A DNA stretch of 43,326 bases from contig PFUR01000079.1 of NCBI GenBank assembly GCA_002790195.1, positions 1 through 43,326 of the forward strand, in the 5' to 3' direction. This stretch comes from Flavobacteriales bacterium CG_4_9_14_3_um_filter_40_17. Its GTDB lineage: Bacteria; Bacteroidota; Bacteroidia; Flavobacteriales; Flavobacteriaceae. A program made the position numbers and the translations under genes. Under the pieces are notes generated by a model. It saw only the letters and a program-made list of their open reading frames with translations, had not been told where the DNA came from and did not search any database. Shown piece by piece: positions 10,213 through 19,842 of this stretch. Within the stretch, counting starts at the first letter, position 1. Every line of letters starts with the position of its first letter.

Positions 10213-10715
10213 GTATGCCACCAATCACCAAAACGGTCATCTTAGATGCTGTTACCCTTCGCTACAAGATAAGGCGGATAGCTTTCCAAATCTATGAATC
10301 AAATATAGACGAACAAGAAATAGTCCTCGCTGGAATCGAAAAAAACGGCTTTGTTTTCGCCGAACGCTTGGTGATTCAATTGAATCAAATAGCACCCCTT
10401 AAAGTTTTGCTTTGTAGAGTTGTGGTAGATAAAAAGCATCCTTTGAACCCAATACAGGCCTCCATTTCACCCGAAGAATATCAAAATAAATCTTTGGTTT
10501 TGGTCGATGATGTCCTCAACTCTGGTTCTACATTGATGTATGCGGTCAAATATTTTCTCAAGGTGCCGCTTAAACAATTCAAAACAGCGGTTTTAATCAA
10601 TCGAAATCACAAGAAATTTCCCGTGAAAGCAGATTTCAAAGGTGTTTCTCTTTCTACATCACTGCAAGAGCACGTAGAAGTTGATTTCCGAAAAGAAGAA
10701 GTTTATTTGGAATAG
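10209..10715 (+). CDS. PyrR-like phosphoribosyltransferase
   Basis: A 168-residue type I phosphoribosyltransferase. The PRPP-binding loop is LVLVDDVLNSGSTL (96-109), and AGIEKNGFVFAERL (41-54) is the preceding conserved loop. Length and layout resemble PyrR, the bifunctional UMP synthesis regulator/uracil phosphoribosyltransferase, but no pyrimidine genes are near, so a purine or unknown base is equally possible. The start overlaps the TPMT stop (ATGA). It ends the three-gene operon and faces the M28 peptidase gene. Confidence 0.82.
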   Translation: MSMPPITKTVILDAVTLRYKIRRIAFQIYESNIDEQEIVLAGIEKNGFVFAERLVIQLNQIAPLKVLLCRVVVDKKHPLNPIQASISPEEYQNKSLVLVDDVLNSGSTLMYAVKYFLKVPLKQFKTAVLINRNHKKFPVKADFKGVSLSTSLQEHVEVDFRKEEVYLE

Positions 10716-10758
10716 AACTCAAGTTTATTTTCCATTTTCCATTGCCTATTATCAAATA

Positions 10759-12330
10759 TCAATTGGCCTTATCAACCACAATTCTTTTGTCTCGGTTGAC
10801 CAATTCCCAAGCGGTGTAAAAAACCAAACGGGCGCGTTTTTCCAACAAATCGTATCGGATTTTATCGGGTGTATCGCCGGGTCGGTGGTAATCTTCATGT
10901 GTGCCATTGAAGTAAAAAATAATTGGCACATTGTGTTTGGCAAAGTTGTAATGATCGGAACGATAGTAAAATTGATTGGGGTCATGCTCGTCATTGTAGG
11001 TGTAGTCTAAATCGAGGTTGACGTATTTTTTATTGACTTCTTCGGATAGGTTGTGAAGCTCTGTACTCAATTTGTCAGCGCCAATCAGATAAACATAGTT
11101 GTCTTTTCCGGCTCTTTTCGGATCCGTGCGCCCAATCATGTCAATATTCAAATCGGCAACCGTATTTTTCAAAGGGAAAATAGGATGTTCGCTGTAGTAT
11201 TCAGAACCCAATAAGCCTTTTTCTTCCCCGGTAACATTTAAGAAAACGATGGATCTTCGTGGCCCGTGCCCGTCTTTTTTTGCTAGTGCAAAAGCTTGTG
11301 CAATCTCTAAAACAGAAACCGTTCCCGAACCGTCGTCGTCTGCACCATTATTGATTTGTCCGTCCGGCGAAATACCGATATGGTCTAAATGAGAAGAAAC
11401 CACTACATATTCATCCGGAAATTCGGAACCTTTAATGTAGGCTACCACATTTTCAGAAATCAGTTCGCCCGAGTCATTTTTTAGAGAAAGGCTTATGGCT
11501 CTATTCAAATCTGTATTTTCCCGCGCGGTCAAAATCTCAGTATATAGTTTTTTAGCAACAGTTTCGCTCAAATACCAGTTGAAAAAATTTAAAACATTTC
11601 CTTTCAGGCTGATGCTTCCCCTCCCGGATTCTGCCAACTTTGCGGAATAGGCATACCGGCTTGACAAGCGACCATAATTCTTCATGTCTAAAACTAAAAT
11701 CCCCAAGGCTCCATTTTTTTGAGCTGCTCCTATTCGTGCATTATTGGCAGGCCGGAAATTAGACCACTCAGAAGGTTCTTTTGTGCCTGTAATTATATAA
11801 GTCCCATCATGATTTTTGGGTTCTCCGGCTCGAATCAAAACGATTTTTCCTCTGACATCAAGCCCTTTATAATCGGAATATTGCAGGCTTTCAATCCCAT
11901 AACCGGCAAATACAACCGGCGTGTTTTCTAAAATGACATCGGATGTACTGCCGACCGGTATGAAATCCTCTCCCGCCGACCATGTTTCGTTTTCAAAAGT
12001 CAAAGTTGCCTTTGGCGGTTTGTTCATCACCAAAGGAACAGGTTGAAAGTAGTCTTCTAAAGTTGCCGGATGTGCAATGCCAAAATCCTTGTAGTTGCTA
12101 CGCAAATATTCTACTGCTTTTTTCTGCCCGCGAGTGCCTGTTTCCCTGCCTTCAAATTCATCTGAGGCATAAATGTAAAGATGCTTTTTTAAGTCTTCGG
12201 CGGTTATTGTGCCGGCATAATCAACAACTGTTTTTTTATCGGGTGGGGTTTGGCTGGCAGTTTTTGAAATAGGAGGTGTTGATGAAGACAACAGCAGGCC
12301 TATAAAAGAATAAGTAATTAATTTACGCAT
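10759..12330 (-). CDS. Secreted M28 family zinc aminopeptidase
   Basis: A 523-residue exported metallopeptidase. A signal peptide covers about residues 1-20; there is no cysteine in it, so it should be soluble rather than a lipoprotein. A protease-associated insert lies around 130-260. The dinuclear zinc site of M28 is complete by eye: SSHLDHIGI near 310, GADDDGSGT near 330, TGEEKGLLGS near 367 (catalytic Glu plus ligand), NIDMIGR near 395 and THEDYHRPGDT near 478. Such enzymes remove N-terminal residues from peptides, fitting the peptidase-rich surroundings. It is alone on its strand. A TATTTTTG box at 12354-12361 (minus strand) could be its -7 element. Confidence 0.92.
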   Translation of the reverse strand: MRKLITYSFIGLLLSSSTPPISKTASQTPPDKKTVVDYAGTITAEDLKKHLYIYASDEFEGRETGTRGQKKAVEYLRSNYKDFGIAHPATLEDYFQPVPLVMNKPPKATLTFENETWSAGEDFIPVGSTSDVILENTPVVFAGYGIESLQYSDYKGLDVRGKIVLIRAGEPKNHDGTYIITGTKEPSEWSNFRPANNARIGAAQKNGALGILVLDMKNYGRLSSRYAYSAKLAESGRGSISLKGNVLNFFNWYLSETVAKKLYTEILTARENTDLNRAISLSLKNDSGELISENVVAYIKGSEFPDEYVVVSSHLDHIGISPDGQINNGADDDGSGTVSVLEIAQAFALAKKDGHGPRRSIVFLNVTGEEKGLLGSEYYSEHPIFPLKNTVADLNIDMIGRTDPKRAGKDNYVYLIGADKLSTELHNLSEEVNKKYVNLDLDYTYNDEHDPNQFYYRSDHYNFAKHNVPIIFYFNGTHEDYHRPGDTPDKIRYDLLEKRARLVFYTAWELVNRDKRIVVDKAN

Positions 12331-12353
12331 TGTTATGTTTTTGGTATTTGTTC

Positions 12354-12361
12354 CAAAAATA
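12354..12361 (-). promoter_or_regulatory. Possible -7 box for the M28 peptidase
   Basis: The minus strand reads TATTTTTG about 24 bases upstream of the M28 start, matching TAnnTTTG. No clear -33 box is present at the expected spacing. Confidence 0.35.
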
Positions 12362-12478
12362 GTTAAAATTTAATAGGTGGTTGTCGGCGGATTCTTAATA
12401 TTTTTATAAAGATTTGTAATCCATTATTTAAACTGAAATAAATTTATTTTTAAAACGATATATATCAAACAACAAACG

Positions 12479-13153
12479 ATGACTCTCACTAAACGGTTTT
12501 TGCTGGCTACACTCTTTTTTTTCCAAATTTCGAACTGTTTCCCCCAAAAGATAAACCGGTTGGATGAAAATGGAAAACGGCACGGCGTGTGGAAAAAAAA
12601 ATACAATAAAACAAATTTTATCCGTTATCGCGGGCAATTCAACCACGGAAAAGAAACGGGTTTATTTGAATATTTTGATAAAAACGTCCGGAATTATCCT
12701 TACGCAACCAAGCTGTTTGACGAGCAAACCGGCATAGCTGAAACCAAATTTTTCCTACCCGAAAACGGAGCGTTGGTCAGTCAAGGCATCATGAAGCATT
12801 CACACAAAATCGGGGAATGGGTCTATTTTCACAAAAATTCAAAAGACACCATGACCGTCGAATTTTACCATAATGGGCTTTTGGAAGGGGAGAAAAAGAT
12901 TTATTATCCCAAAGGGATTATCGCTGAAATCGCGCATTTCAAAAACGGCAAACAGGAGGGATTGACACAAACTTTTGAGGAGTCGGGCAAGCTGCTTTCG
13001 GAAATCGAATATTACAACGATTTAATGCATGGAAAAGCAGTATATTATGAAAATGGGGGGATAATTGTTGAGGGTAACAACCGCAACGGAAGCAAAGTAG
13101 GCGAGTGGCGATATTACGAAAACGGTGAACTGAAGAACACCAAAAAGTACTGA
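12479..13153 (+). CDS. Exported MORN-repeat (YwqK-like) protein
   Basis: A 224-residue protein with an N-terminal signal peptide (to about residue 22) followed by at least six MORN_2-type units. Examples are NGKRHGVWKKKY, HGKETGLFEYFD, KIGEWVYFHKN, NGLLEGEKKIYYP, NGKQEGLTQTFEE, NDLMHGKAVYYENG and NGSKVGEWRYYENG. Databases often label such proteins YwqK-family antitoxins after a Bacillus locus, but no toxin gene adjoins it and it is exported, so I do not endorse that label. MORN units usually bind lipid or protein partners. It is a single gene; the next start lies 68 bases away. Confidence 0.8.
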   Translation: MTLTKRFLLATLFFFQISNCFPQKINRLDENGKRHGVWKKKYNKTNFIRYRGQFNHGKETGLFEYFDKNVRNYPYATKLFDEQTGIAETKFFLPENGALVSQGIMKHSHKIGEWVYFHKNSKDTMTVEFYHNGLLEGEKKIYYPKGIIAEIAHFKNGKQEGLTQTFEESGKLLSEIEYYNDLMHGKAVYYENGGIIVEGNNRNGSKVGEWRYYENGELKNTKKY

Positions 13154-13201
13154 CGGGATGATAATCAGCTCTTTTAATGACTGAGAATGGATAGTTGTCC
13201 T

Positions 13202-13209
13202 TAAATTTG
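13202..13209 (+). promoter_or_regulatory. Possible -7 box for mnmA
   Basis: TAAATTTG matches TAnnTTTG and ends 12 bases before the preferred TTG start of mnmA at 13222. If used, the leader would be only a few bases. No good -33 box is apparent. Confidence 0.35.
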
Positions 13210-13221
13210 CAAAAAAAAGTT

Positions 13222-14409
13222 TTGAAAAAAGTAATTGTCGGGCTTTCCGGCGGAGTCGATTCGAGTGTAACGGCCTATTTGCTCAAAGAGCAAGGCTATG
13301 AGGTCATTGGGCTATTTATGAAAAATTGGCACGATGATTCCGTTACCATTTCAGACGAATGCCCGTGGCTTGAAGACAGCAACGATGCGCTTTTGGTAGC
13401 CGAAAAACTCGAAATACCATTCCAAACCGTTGACCTGAGCGAGGAATACAAAACCCGCATTGTCGATTATATGTTTGCTGAATACAAATCCGGTCGGACA
13501 CCCAATCCGGATGTGTTGTGTAATCGCGAAATCAAGTTTGATGTTTTTCTAAAAATAGCTTTGAGCCTCGGTGCCGATTTTGTCGCCACCGGTCATTATT
13601 GCCAAAAAAAAACGGTTCAGAATAATGGAAATGAGTTTCATCGCTTGTTGGCGGGAAAAGACACCAACAAAGATCAGTCTTATTTTTTATGCCAACTATC
13701 TCAAGAACAACTTTCTAAGACGCTATTTCCCATCGGCCATTTGACCAAGCCTGAAGTCAGGAAAATCGCATTCGAACAAAAACTAGTCACCGCCGAAAAA
13801 AAAGATTCGCAAGGGCTTTGCTTTGTTGGGAAAGTTCATTTACCTGATTTTCTTCAACAAAAATTGAAGCCCAAGGAAGGGAATATAATTGAAATATCGG
13901 ATCAACATCCTATGTATCATTTAGTTGATATCGGATTTTCTGATGAATTGGAAAGATTGGCTTTTGATGCACAAAAACGAATTTACAAATCTTCAGACGG
14001 GCAGGCTGTCGGCAAACACAGTGGTGCACATTTTTACACCATCGGCCAGCGAAAAGGGCTCAACGTGGGCGGAAAAGCCGAGCCTTTATTTGTTATTGAC
14101 ACAGATGTTTTTGAAAATGTAATTTACGTCGGACAAGGCAAATCACATCCGGGCTTGTTCAAAAAAACCATTTTTATTTCAGATGCTGATACACATTGGG
14201 TTCGCCCCGATTTAAAAACCAAGCCAAGCCAACATTTGACTGTCCGTGCCCGCATCCGATACAGGCAACCCCTTCAACAGGCTGTTTTGTATCAAACTAA
14301 AGAGGGCGTTTACCTTGACTTTGAACAACCCCAATCTGCGGTCACACCCGGGCAATTTGCCGCGTGGTATCTCGGCGAGGAATTGATTGGTTCCGGCGTT
14401 ATTTCTTAA
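13222..14409 (+). CDS. mnmA: tRNA-specific 2-thiouridylase
   Basis: MnmA inserts sulfur at C2 of U34 in the wobble position of tRNAs for Lys, Glu and Gln, activating U34 with ATP and taking sulfur from a carrier. From the TTG at 13222 it is 395 residues. The P-loop pyrophosphatase motif is GLSGGVDSS (7-15), and the two catalytic cysteines are C100 ([14 protein letters not shown]) and C200 ([10 protein letters not shown]). The segment [20 protein letters not shown] (36-55) is the insertion usual in Bacteroidota MnmA. The frame opens at another TTG, 13195, but the nine extra residues are not family-like. It partners functionally with the mnmD gene at 40.2 kb. Confidence 0.95.
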   Translation: MKKVIVGLSGGVDSSVTAYLLKEQGYEVIGLFMKNWHDDSVTISDECPWLEDSNDALLVAEKLEIPFQTVDLSEEYKTRIVDYMFAEYKSGRTPNPDVLCNREIKFDVFLKIALSLGADFVATGHYCQKKTVQNNGNEFHRLLAGKDTNKDQSYFLCQLSQEQLSKTLFPIGHLTKPEVRKIAFEQKLVTAEKKDSQGLCFVGKVHLPDFLQQKLKPKEGNIIEISDQHPMYHLVDIGFSDELERLAFDAQKRIYKSSDGQAVGKHSGAHFYTIGQRKGLNVGGKAEPLFVIDTDVFENVIYVGQGKSHPGLFKKTIFISDADTHWVRPDLKTKPSQHLTVRARIRYRQPLQQAVLYQTKEGVYLDFEQPQSAVTPGQFAAWYLGEELIGSGVIS

Positions 14410-14431
14410 ATGTTTTTTGTAGATTTGGTTC

Positions 14432-16045
14432 ATGCTAAAACAATTACACCTACTCTTTTTTCTCGCAATCTTTTCTTTTGCCCATGCGCAAGAGCATGCG
14501 CGTATCTTTTTTACAGACAAGGCAGATGTTGCAAATTCGATTGCCAATCCACAAACCATCCTCACGCCGAAAGCGGTTGCTCGCAAGCAGAAATTTTCTA
14601 TTCCCATCGGCGAGACTGATGTTCCGGTCAATGAAAACTACATTACAAGTTTAAAATCACAGCCCGGCATCACGGTCAAATCTAAATCGAAATGGTTTAA
14701 TATGGCACATGTAATTGGTAGCCAAACAGACATTCAAGCCTTGTCGGGTTTATCATTTGTCAGCCGGATTGAGTTCGCAGACCGGAGCCTCAATCCACCT
14801 CCGGCAACACAACAACCTTCCAAATTTCATGATAAAAAAGAAGTTTTGGTGAATTTTAACTATGGCACATCGGCGAATCAAGTTCAGATGTTGAACATGC
14901 ATTTACTTCACCAACAAGATTTTACAGGCGAAGGTGTTACGATTGCCGTGATGGACGGAGGTTTTCCAGGTGTTGGTACTTTGTTGGCTTTCGACCGAAT
15001 GCGGTTAGCCGGGAAATTGATCGGCGGATACGATTTTGTAGGAAGGAATCCGGATTTTTTGGCATTCACGGGAGATGATCACGGAACTACTGTGTTGTCA
15101 ACCATGGCTGCTTTTGTCGATGGCCAACTGATTGGCACCGCACCGGACGCGTTCTACTATCTTTTCAGAACGGAGGATGTGTCTTCTGAAACACCGGTTG
15201 AAGAATCGTATTGGGTAGAAGCCGCCGAGCGCGCAGACAGTTTGGGGGTTGATGTGATAAACACCTCTTTGGGTTACAGTACCTTTGACGATGCGAGGTA
15301 TAACTATTCACCTGCTGAGATGGATGGTCAGACAGCTTTTATAACCAAAGGAGCCGATATCGCTTTTGACAAAGGGATGATGGTGGTCAATTCTGCCGGA
15401 AATTCAGGAAACGATTCTACATGGCGAATTGTAACCGCGCCAGCCGATGGTTTTAAGGTGTTGGCAGTTGGTGCAGTCGATGCGTCGGGCAATGTTGCTT
15501 CCTTCAGTTCGCGCGGACCAAGTGCAGACGGCCGGATTAAGCCAGACGTGGTGGCAAAAGGGCAGGGTGTATTGGTTGTAAACGCATCAAATTCAGTTGT
15601 GTCAATAAATGGAACCTCGTTTTCATCTCCGATTATGGCTGGAAGCGTGGCGAGTTTGTGGCAGGCACTTCCTGACAAATCCAATGTTGAAATCACCAAC
15701 ATCATCAAAGAATCATCCTCTATTTTTAGTTCGCCCAACAACGATTTGGGTTTTGGCATACCGGATTTTTCAGCTGCTTTAAACAATGCGCTTTCGGTGG
15801 CTGATTTTAATCCTATTCAAATAAAAATTTTTCCAAACCCAGTCCGGCACTTTTTAACCATAAGTTTTGATGGGAATTTTCAAAAATCGGTCTTTCAGAT
15901 ATTTGATTTATTGGGAAGAAATGTAAAATCAGTTGTTTTGACAAAAAACATATCGAACATAGATTTAACAGGCTTAGCTTCCGGGATTTATTTAGGCAGA
16001 ATGGAGTCAGATTATTCCCAAACTTTAAAAATTATCAAGCAATAG
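14432..16045 (+). CDS. S8 subtilisin-like protease with T9SS sorting domain
   Basis: A 537-residue secreted serine protease. A signal peptide ends at about AHAQ (residue 20). A propeptide-like region (20-130) precedes the subtilase domain, with Asp near 175 (AVMDGGFPGV), His near 217 (DDHGTTV) and Ser near 396 (NGTSFSSPIMAG), plus the oxyanion Asn region NSAGNSG. The last 80 or so residues form a type A sorting domain for type IX secretion: KIFPNPVRHFLTISF, FQIFDLLGRNVKS, ASGIYLGRM and the final LKIIKQ. It should therefore be exported and surface-attached or released. Its stop codon abuts the next start (TAG then ATG). Confidence 0.93.
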   Translation: MLKQLHLLFFLAIFSFAHAQEHARIFFTDKADVANSIANPQTILTPKAVARKQKFSIPIGETDVPVNENYITSLKSQPGITVKSKSKWFNMAHVIGSQTDIQALSGLSFVSRIEFADRSLNPPPATQQPSKFHDKKEVLVNFNYGTSANQVQMLNMHLLHQQDFTGEGVTIAVMDGGFPGVGTLLAFDRMRLAGKLIGGYDFVGRNPDFLAFTGDDHGTTVLSTMAAFVDGQLIGTAPDAFYYLFRTEDVSSETPVEESYWVEAAERADSLGVDVINTSLGYSTFDDARYNYSPAEMDGQTAFITKGADIAFDKGMMVVNSAGNSGNDSTWRIVTAPADGFKVLAVGAVDASGNVASFSSRGPSADGRIKPDVVAKGQGVLVVNASNSVVSINGTSFSSPIMAGSVASLWQALPDKSNVEITNIIKESSSIFSSPNNDLGFGIPDFSAALNNALSVADFNPIQIKIFPNPVRHFLTISFDGNFQKSVFQIFDLLGRNVKSVVLTKNISNIDLTGLASGIYLGRMESDYSQTLKIIKQ

Positions 16046-16987
16046 ATGAATCGCGTTTGTAAACTTTTTGATATTCAATATCCTATAATTCAAGCCGGCA
16101 TGGTTTGGGCGAGCGGTTGGCGCTTGGCCTCAGCCGTGAGCAACGCGGGTGGTTTGGGACTGATTGGAGCCGGGTCGATGTATCCGGATGTGTTGCGCGA
16201 ACACATTCAAAAGTGCAAAAAAGCAACCCAAAAACCTTTTGGTGTCAACGTTCCGATGCTTTATCCCGATTTGGAAAAAATCATGCAAATTATTGTTGAG
16301 GAAGGCGTGAAAATTGTGTTTACTTCTGCCGGGAATCCCAAAATTTGGACTCCTTTTTTAAAAGAAAATGGCATCACGGTGGTACATGTGGTGAGCAGTG
16401 TCAAATTTGCCATGAAGTCGGAGGAAGCGGGAGTAGATGCAGTTGTTGCCGAAGGATTTGAAGCTGGCGGTCACAATGGCAGAGAAGAAACCACCACGTT
16501 TACGCTCATCCCGATGGTCAAAGAAAAAATCAACATCCCACTGATAGCAGCCGGAGGAATCGCGAATGGCCGCGGGATGTTGGCCGCCATCATATTGGGC
16601 GCAGACGGCGTGCAAGTCGGAAGCAGGTTTGTGGCGAGCGAAGAAGCCTCTTCACATCCGAATTTCAAACAAAGAGTAGTGGAAGCACAAGAAGGCGACA
16701 CCATTCTGACTTTAAAAGAAATAACACCAGTCCGGTTGTTGAAAAACAAATTTTATGGTGATGTCCAATCGCTCTACGCCAAGTCGCCTTCAGCCGATGA
16801 ACTTCGGGCATTGTTGGGTCGTGGAAGAGCCAAAAAAGGAATGTTTGAAGGAGATTTAGAAGAAGGCGAGCTTGAAATCGGACAAATAGCCGGGCTGATT
16901 CACGATATCAAGCCCGCCGCGAAAATTGTGGAAGAAATGATGAGTGAATTTGAAAGTGCAAGAGGAAAGATGATGAATTTAACCTGA
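16046..16987 (+). CDS. Nitronate monooxygenase (2-nitropropane dioxygenase family)
   Basis: A 313-residue FMN-dependent TIM-barrel enzyme. The N-terminal YPIIQAGMVWASGWRLASAV (12-31) and NAGGLGLIGAGS (33-44), the catalytic-histidine motif EGFEAGGHNGRE (about 136-147) and the phosphate-binding PLIAAGGIANGRG plus GADGVQVGSRF are all in order. Family members oxidise alkyl nitronates; propionate-3-nitronate detoxification is the well-described role. Some relatives near fatty acid genes act as FabK-type enoyl reductases, but a normal fabI is present here. It begins at the base after the S8 protease stop, so the two share a transcript and probably have coupled translation. Confidence 0.9.
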   Translation: MNRVCKLFDIQYPIIQAGMVWASGWRLASAVSNAGGLGLIGAGSMYPDVLREHIQKCKKATQKPFGVNVPMLYPDLEKIMQIIVEEGVKIVFTSAGNPKIWTPFLKENGITVVHVVSSVKFAMKSEEAGVDAVVAEGFEAGGHNGREETTTFTLIPMVKEKINIPLIAAGGIANGRGMLAAIILGADGVQVGSRFVASEEASSHPNFKQRVVEAQEGDTILTLKEITPVRLLKNKFYGDVQSLYAKSPSADELRALLGRGRAKKGMFEGDLEEGELEIGQIAGLIHDIKPAAKIVEEMMSEFESARGKMMNLT

Positions 16988-17016
16988 AACAAAAATCAAT
17001 TGATTAAACCATAAAC

Positions 17017-19815
17017 ATGAAAAACACACTGATTTCCCTGCTTTTTTGCGGTTTTGCGTCGATTTCGTTTTCGCAAACCAAAAAACCGATTACCCACAAC
17101 GATTACGATTTGTGGAAATCTATTTCCGATGTGAAAGTTTCCAAAACCGGACAACTCATCGTGTTTGAAGTCAAAACCACCACCGAGCGCGGAGATGGTT
17201 ATCTACAAATTTACAATGCCAAAACAGGTAAGGAAAAAGTTTTCAAAAACGGTTACAAAGCACAAATCAGCCCGGATGAAAAATTTGTTTATTTTCAACG
17301 AAAACCTGATTACAGTATCCAACGCGCAGAGCGTAAAAAAGAGGTGAAAGCGCCGAAAAAGGAAAAAGATGCCTTTTTTGTATATGATGTGTCCAAACAA
17401 ATACTGACCGACTCGATATTTGGGATCAAGAATTTCGGCATTCCAAAAAAATACAACAATTGGGTTGCCATTCGGAAAGTTAAAGACGAGAAAAGCAAAG
17501 AAAAATCAAAGGACACCACTGCGGATAAAAAGAAAAAATGGAACGAAGAAGGCGATTATCTTTTGGTGTACAACGTGTCCAATCAAGTTTCGGATACCGT
17601 CTTTTTGATTGACCAATATGTGTTTGCAGAAGAAAATCGGGTGATGTATTACCTGAAAAAATCTGAGAAGAAAACCAAAAACGGCGGCCTTTTTCGGGTT
17701 GACTTAAACAATTTGACCACCCAACTTATCGACACTGGAAAAGTGGCTTACAAACATTTGGCAACTGACAAAACAGGGAAAACAGCGGCCTATTTGTCTG
17801 TCAAAGATTCCGTCAAAAACGACTCGCTCCGCTATGTATTTCAATATTGGAACGGCACAGAAGCCAAAGTAATTGTTGACGAAGATTACAAACTTTTACC
17901 CCCAGATTGGCAAATCTCAAAACACCAATCTCCCGGATTTTCAAAAAATGACAAACGCATCTATTTCAGTGCCAAACCAATTGAAAATAGGACAATTGAC
18001 ACCACCTTGATCAAAGATGAAAAAGCAGAAGTTGATGTTTGGAATTGGCAAGACAAGATGATTCAGCCCGAGCAAAAAGTCAAGAAAAAACAATTGACAG
18101 AGCTTGCCTACCAATTTTATTATGACCTCGAAAACGGAAACATCGTCCAACTCAACGACCCCGAAATGGAAGATTTGATTTTTGACAAAAACAAAGAACA
18201 GGCTTATATTTTGGGAAGCACTTCGCATCCGTATGACGTTGAGCGCTCATGGGATTGGCCTTGGAAAAGCGATTTTTATTCGGTCGAAACATCAACAGGC
18301 AAACGAACCAAAATTCTGGATGGAATTTCCGGCAGGCCAAATTTGCAATCAAGTAATAATTTTGCACTTTACTACAACCATGCAACAAAAAATTGGTTTT
18401 CTGTTGAATTGAAATCTGGCAAAACATTAAACCTGACAGCATCCGTCGAAGTGCCATTTTATGACGAAGACGATGACCATCCCGCACTTCCTCCGGCTCA
18501 CGGATTTGGCGGTTGGTTAGCCGATGGCTCTGCCTTGGTGTATGATAAATACGATATTTGGAAGTTGGATGTTACCGGAACTAATCCACCCGAAAATATC
18601 ACTAAAATAGGCAGATCGGGAAAAATCACTTTTCGCACGCTTCGGCTCGATCCTGAAAATAGGGATTTGGCTACTGAAACCAATCACAATCTAATCTTAA
18701 CTTCTTTTAACCATGCCACAAAAGGTGACGGAGTCTATTTTCTCAATTTAAAATCAGGTAAACTCACTCCGCAAAAAGCCTATGATAATTTTTCAATAAA
18801 TGGCATTGAAAAAGCAGAAGAAGCGGATGTATTTGTTTTCAGAAAACAGAATTTCAGCACCTACCCGGATTTGTATTTAACGGATAAAAATTTTAAAACG
18901 GAGAAAAAAATATCCGACATCAATCCGCAACAAAAAGATTTTGCATGGGGAACGGTCGAGTTGGTTTCTTGGAAAGCTTTTGACGGAACACCGTTGGAAG
19001 GTCTTTTATACAAATCTGAAAATTTTGATTCTAGCAAAAAATACCCGATGATTACGTATTTCTACGAAAAACGTTCGGAAACACTCCACAATTATTATTC
19101 ACCACAGCCGAGTGCATCTACCGTCAACATGGCTTATTTAGCGAGCAACGGCTATTTGGTTTTCGTGCCGGACATCGTTTACAAAGACGGGCATCCCGGC
19201 GAAAGTGCTTACAATTGCATCCTCTCGGGTGTGGAAGCGATGGAACAAAAAGGTTTTGTTGATTCTCAAAAAATGGCTTTGCAAGGACAGAGTTGGGGTG
19301 GTTATCAAACAGCCTACTTGATAACTCGAACCAACAAATTTGCCGCTGCCATGGCCGGTGCGCCGGTTGCCAACATGACTTCGGCTTATGGTGGGATTCG
19401 TTGGGAATCAGGGTTGAACAGGGCCTTTCAGTATGAGCGTTCGCAAACACGGATTGGTAAAAATCTTTGGGAAGGTTTTGATTTGTACATAGAAAATTCA
19501 CCTCTTTTCGCGGCTCCGAAGGTAGAAACCCCGCTTTTGATGATGCACAATGATGCCGACGGAGCTGTGCCATATTATCAAGGAATCGAGTTTTTTATGG
19601 GATTGAGAAGGCTCAACAAACCTGTCTGGTTGTTGGTCTATAACAACGAAGGACACAACTTGAGAAAGATGAAAAACAAACAAGACTTATCCATCCGGAT
19701 GATGCAGTTTTTCGATTATTACCTGAAAGATGCCCCAGCCCCGGAATGGATGACTGAAGGCGTGCCTATCACCGACAAAGGGCTTGATTACGGCTACGAG
19801 CTTGATGATAAGTAG
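17017..19815 (+). CDS. S9 family prolyl oligopeptidase-like exported peptidase
   Basis: A 932-residue protein with a signal peptide (cleavage near SFSQ, residue 20), a long lysine-rich beta-propeller (about 25-650) and a C-terminal alpha/beta-hydrolase. The catalytic triad is readable: Ser in GQSWGGYQ near 757, Asp in HNDADGAVPY near 847, and His in NEGHNL near 880. This is the dipeptidyl-peptidase IV/prolyl oligopeptidase layout, longer than usual because of extra Lys/Glu-rich propeller loops around 105-120 and 160-175. It probably trims peptides in the periplasm. It follows the nitronate monooxygenase by 29 bases and may be in the same transcript. Confidence 0.92.
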   Translation: MKNTLISLLFCGFASISFSQTKKPITHNDYDLWKSISDVKVSKTGQLIVFEVKTTTERGDGYLQIYNAKTGKEKVFKNGYKAQISPDEKFVYFQRKPDYSIQRAERKKEVKAPKKEKDAFFVYDVSKQILTDSIFGIKNFGIPKKYNNWVAIRKVKDEKSKEKSKDTTADKKKKWNEEGDYLLVYNVSNQVSDTVFLIDQYVFAEENRVMYYLKKSEKKTKNGGLFRVDLNNLTTQLIDTGKVAYKHLATDKTGKTAAYLSVKDSVKNDSLRYVFQYWNGTEAKVIVDEDYKLLPPDWQISKHQSPGFSKNDKRIYFSAKPIENRTIDTTLIKDEKAEVDVWNWQDKMIQPEQKVKKKQLTELAYQFYYDLENGNIVQLNDPEMEDLIFDKNKEQAYILGSTSHPYDVERSWDWPWKSDFYSVETSTGKRTKILDGISGRPNLQSSNNFALYYNHATKNWFSVELKSGKTLNLTASVEVPFYDEDDDHPALPPAHGFGGWLADGSALVYDKYDIWKLDVTGTNPPENITKIGRSGKITFRTLRLDPENRDLATETNHNLILTSFNHATKGDGVYFLNLKSGKLTPQKAYDNFSINGIEKAEEADVFVFRKQNFSTYPDLYLTDKNFKTEKKISDINPQQKDFAWGTVELVSWKAFDGTPLEGLLYKSENFDSSKKYPMITYFYEKRSETLHNYYSPQPSASTVNMAYLASNGYLVFVPDIVYKDGHPGESAYNCILSGVEAMEQKGFVDSQKMALQGQSWGGYQTAYLITRTNKFAAAMAGAPVANMTSAYGGIRWESGLNRAFQYERSQTRIGKNLWEGFDLYIENSPLFAAPKVETPLLMMHNDADGAVPYYQGIEFFMGLRRLNKPVWLLVYNNEGHNLRKMKNKQDLSIRMMQFFDYYLKDAPAPEWMTEGVPITDKGLDYGYELDDK

Positions 19816-19842
19816 TTCGGTGCGTTTGGTGGAAATATTTGA

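Noticed and set aside
12479-13153. Toxin-antitoxin assignment for the MORN-repeat protein.
   Set aside because: The product has a signal peptide and no toxin-like gene adjoins it; the label rests only on repeat similarity to YwqK.
14420-14427. TAGATTTG just before the S8 protease start as a promoter.
   Set aside because: It would place the transcription start at or after the ATG, and there is no -33 box at the proper distance; the box may be chance.
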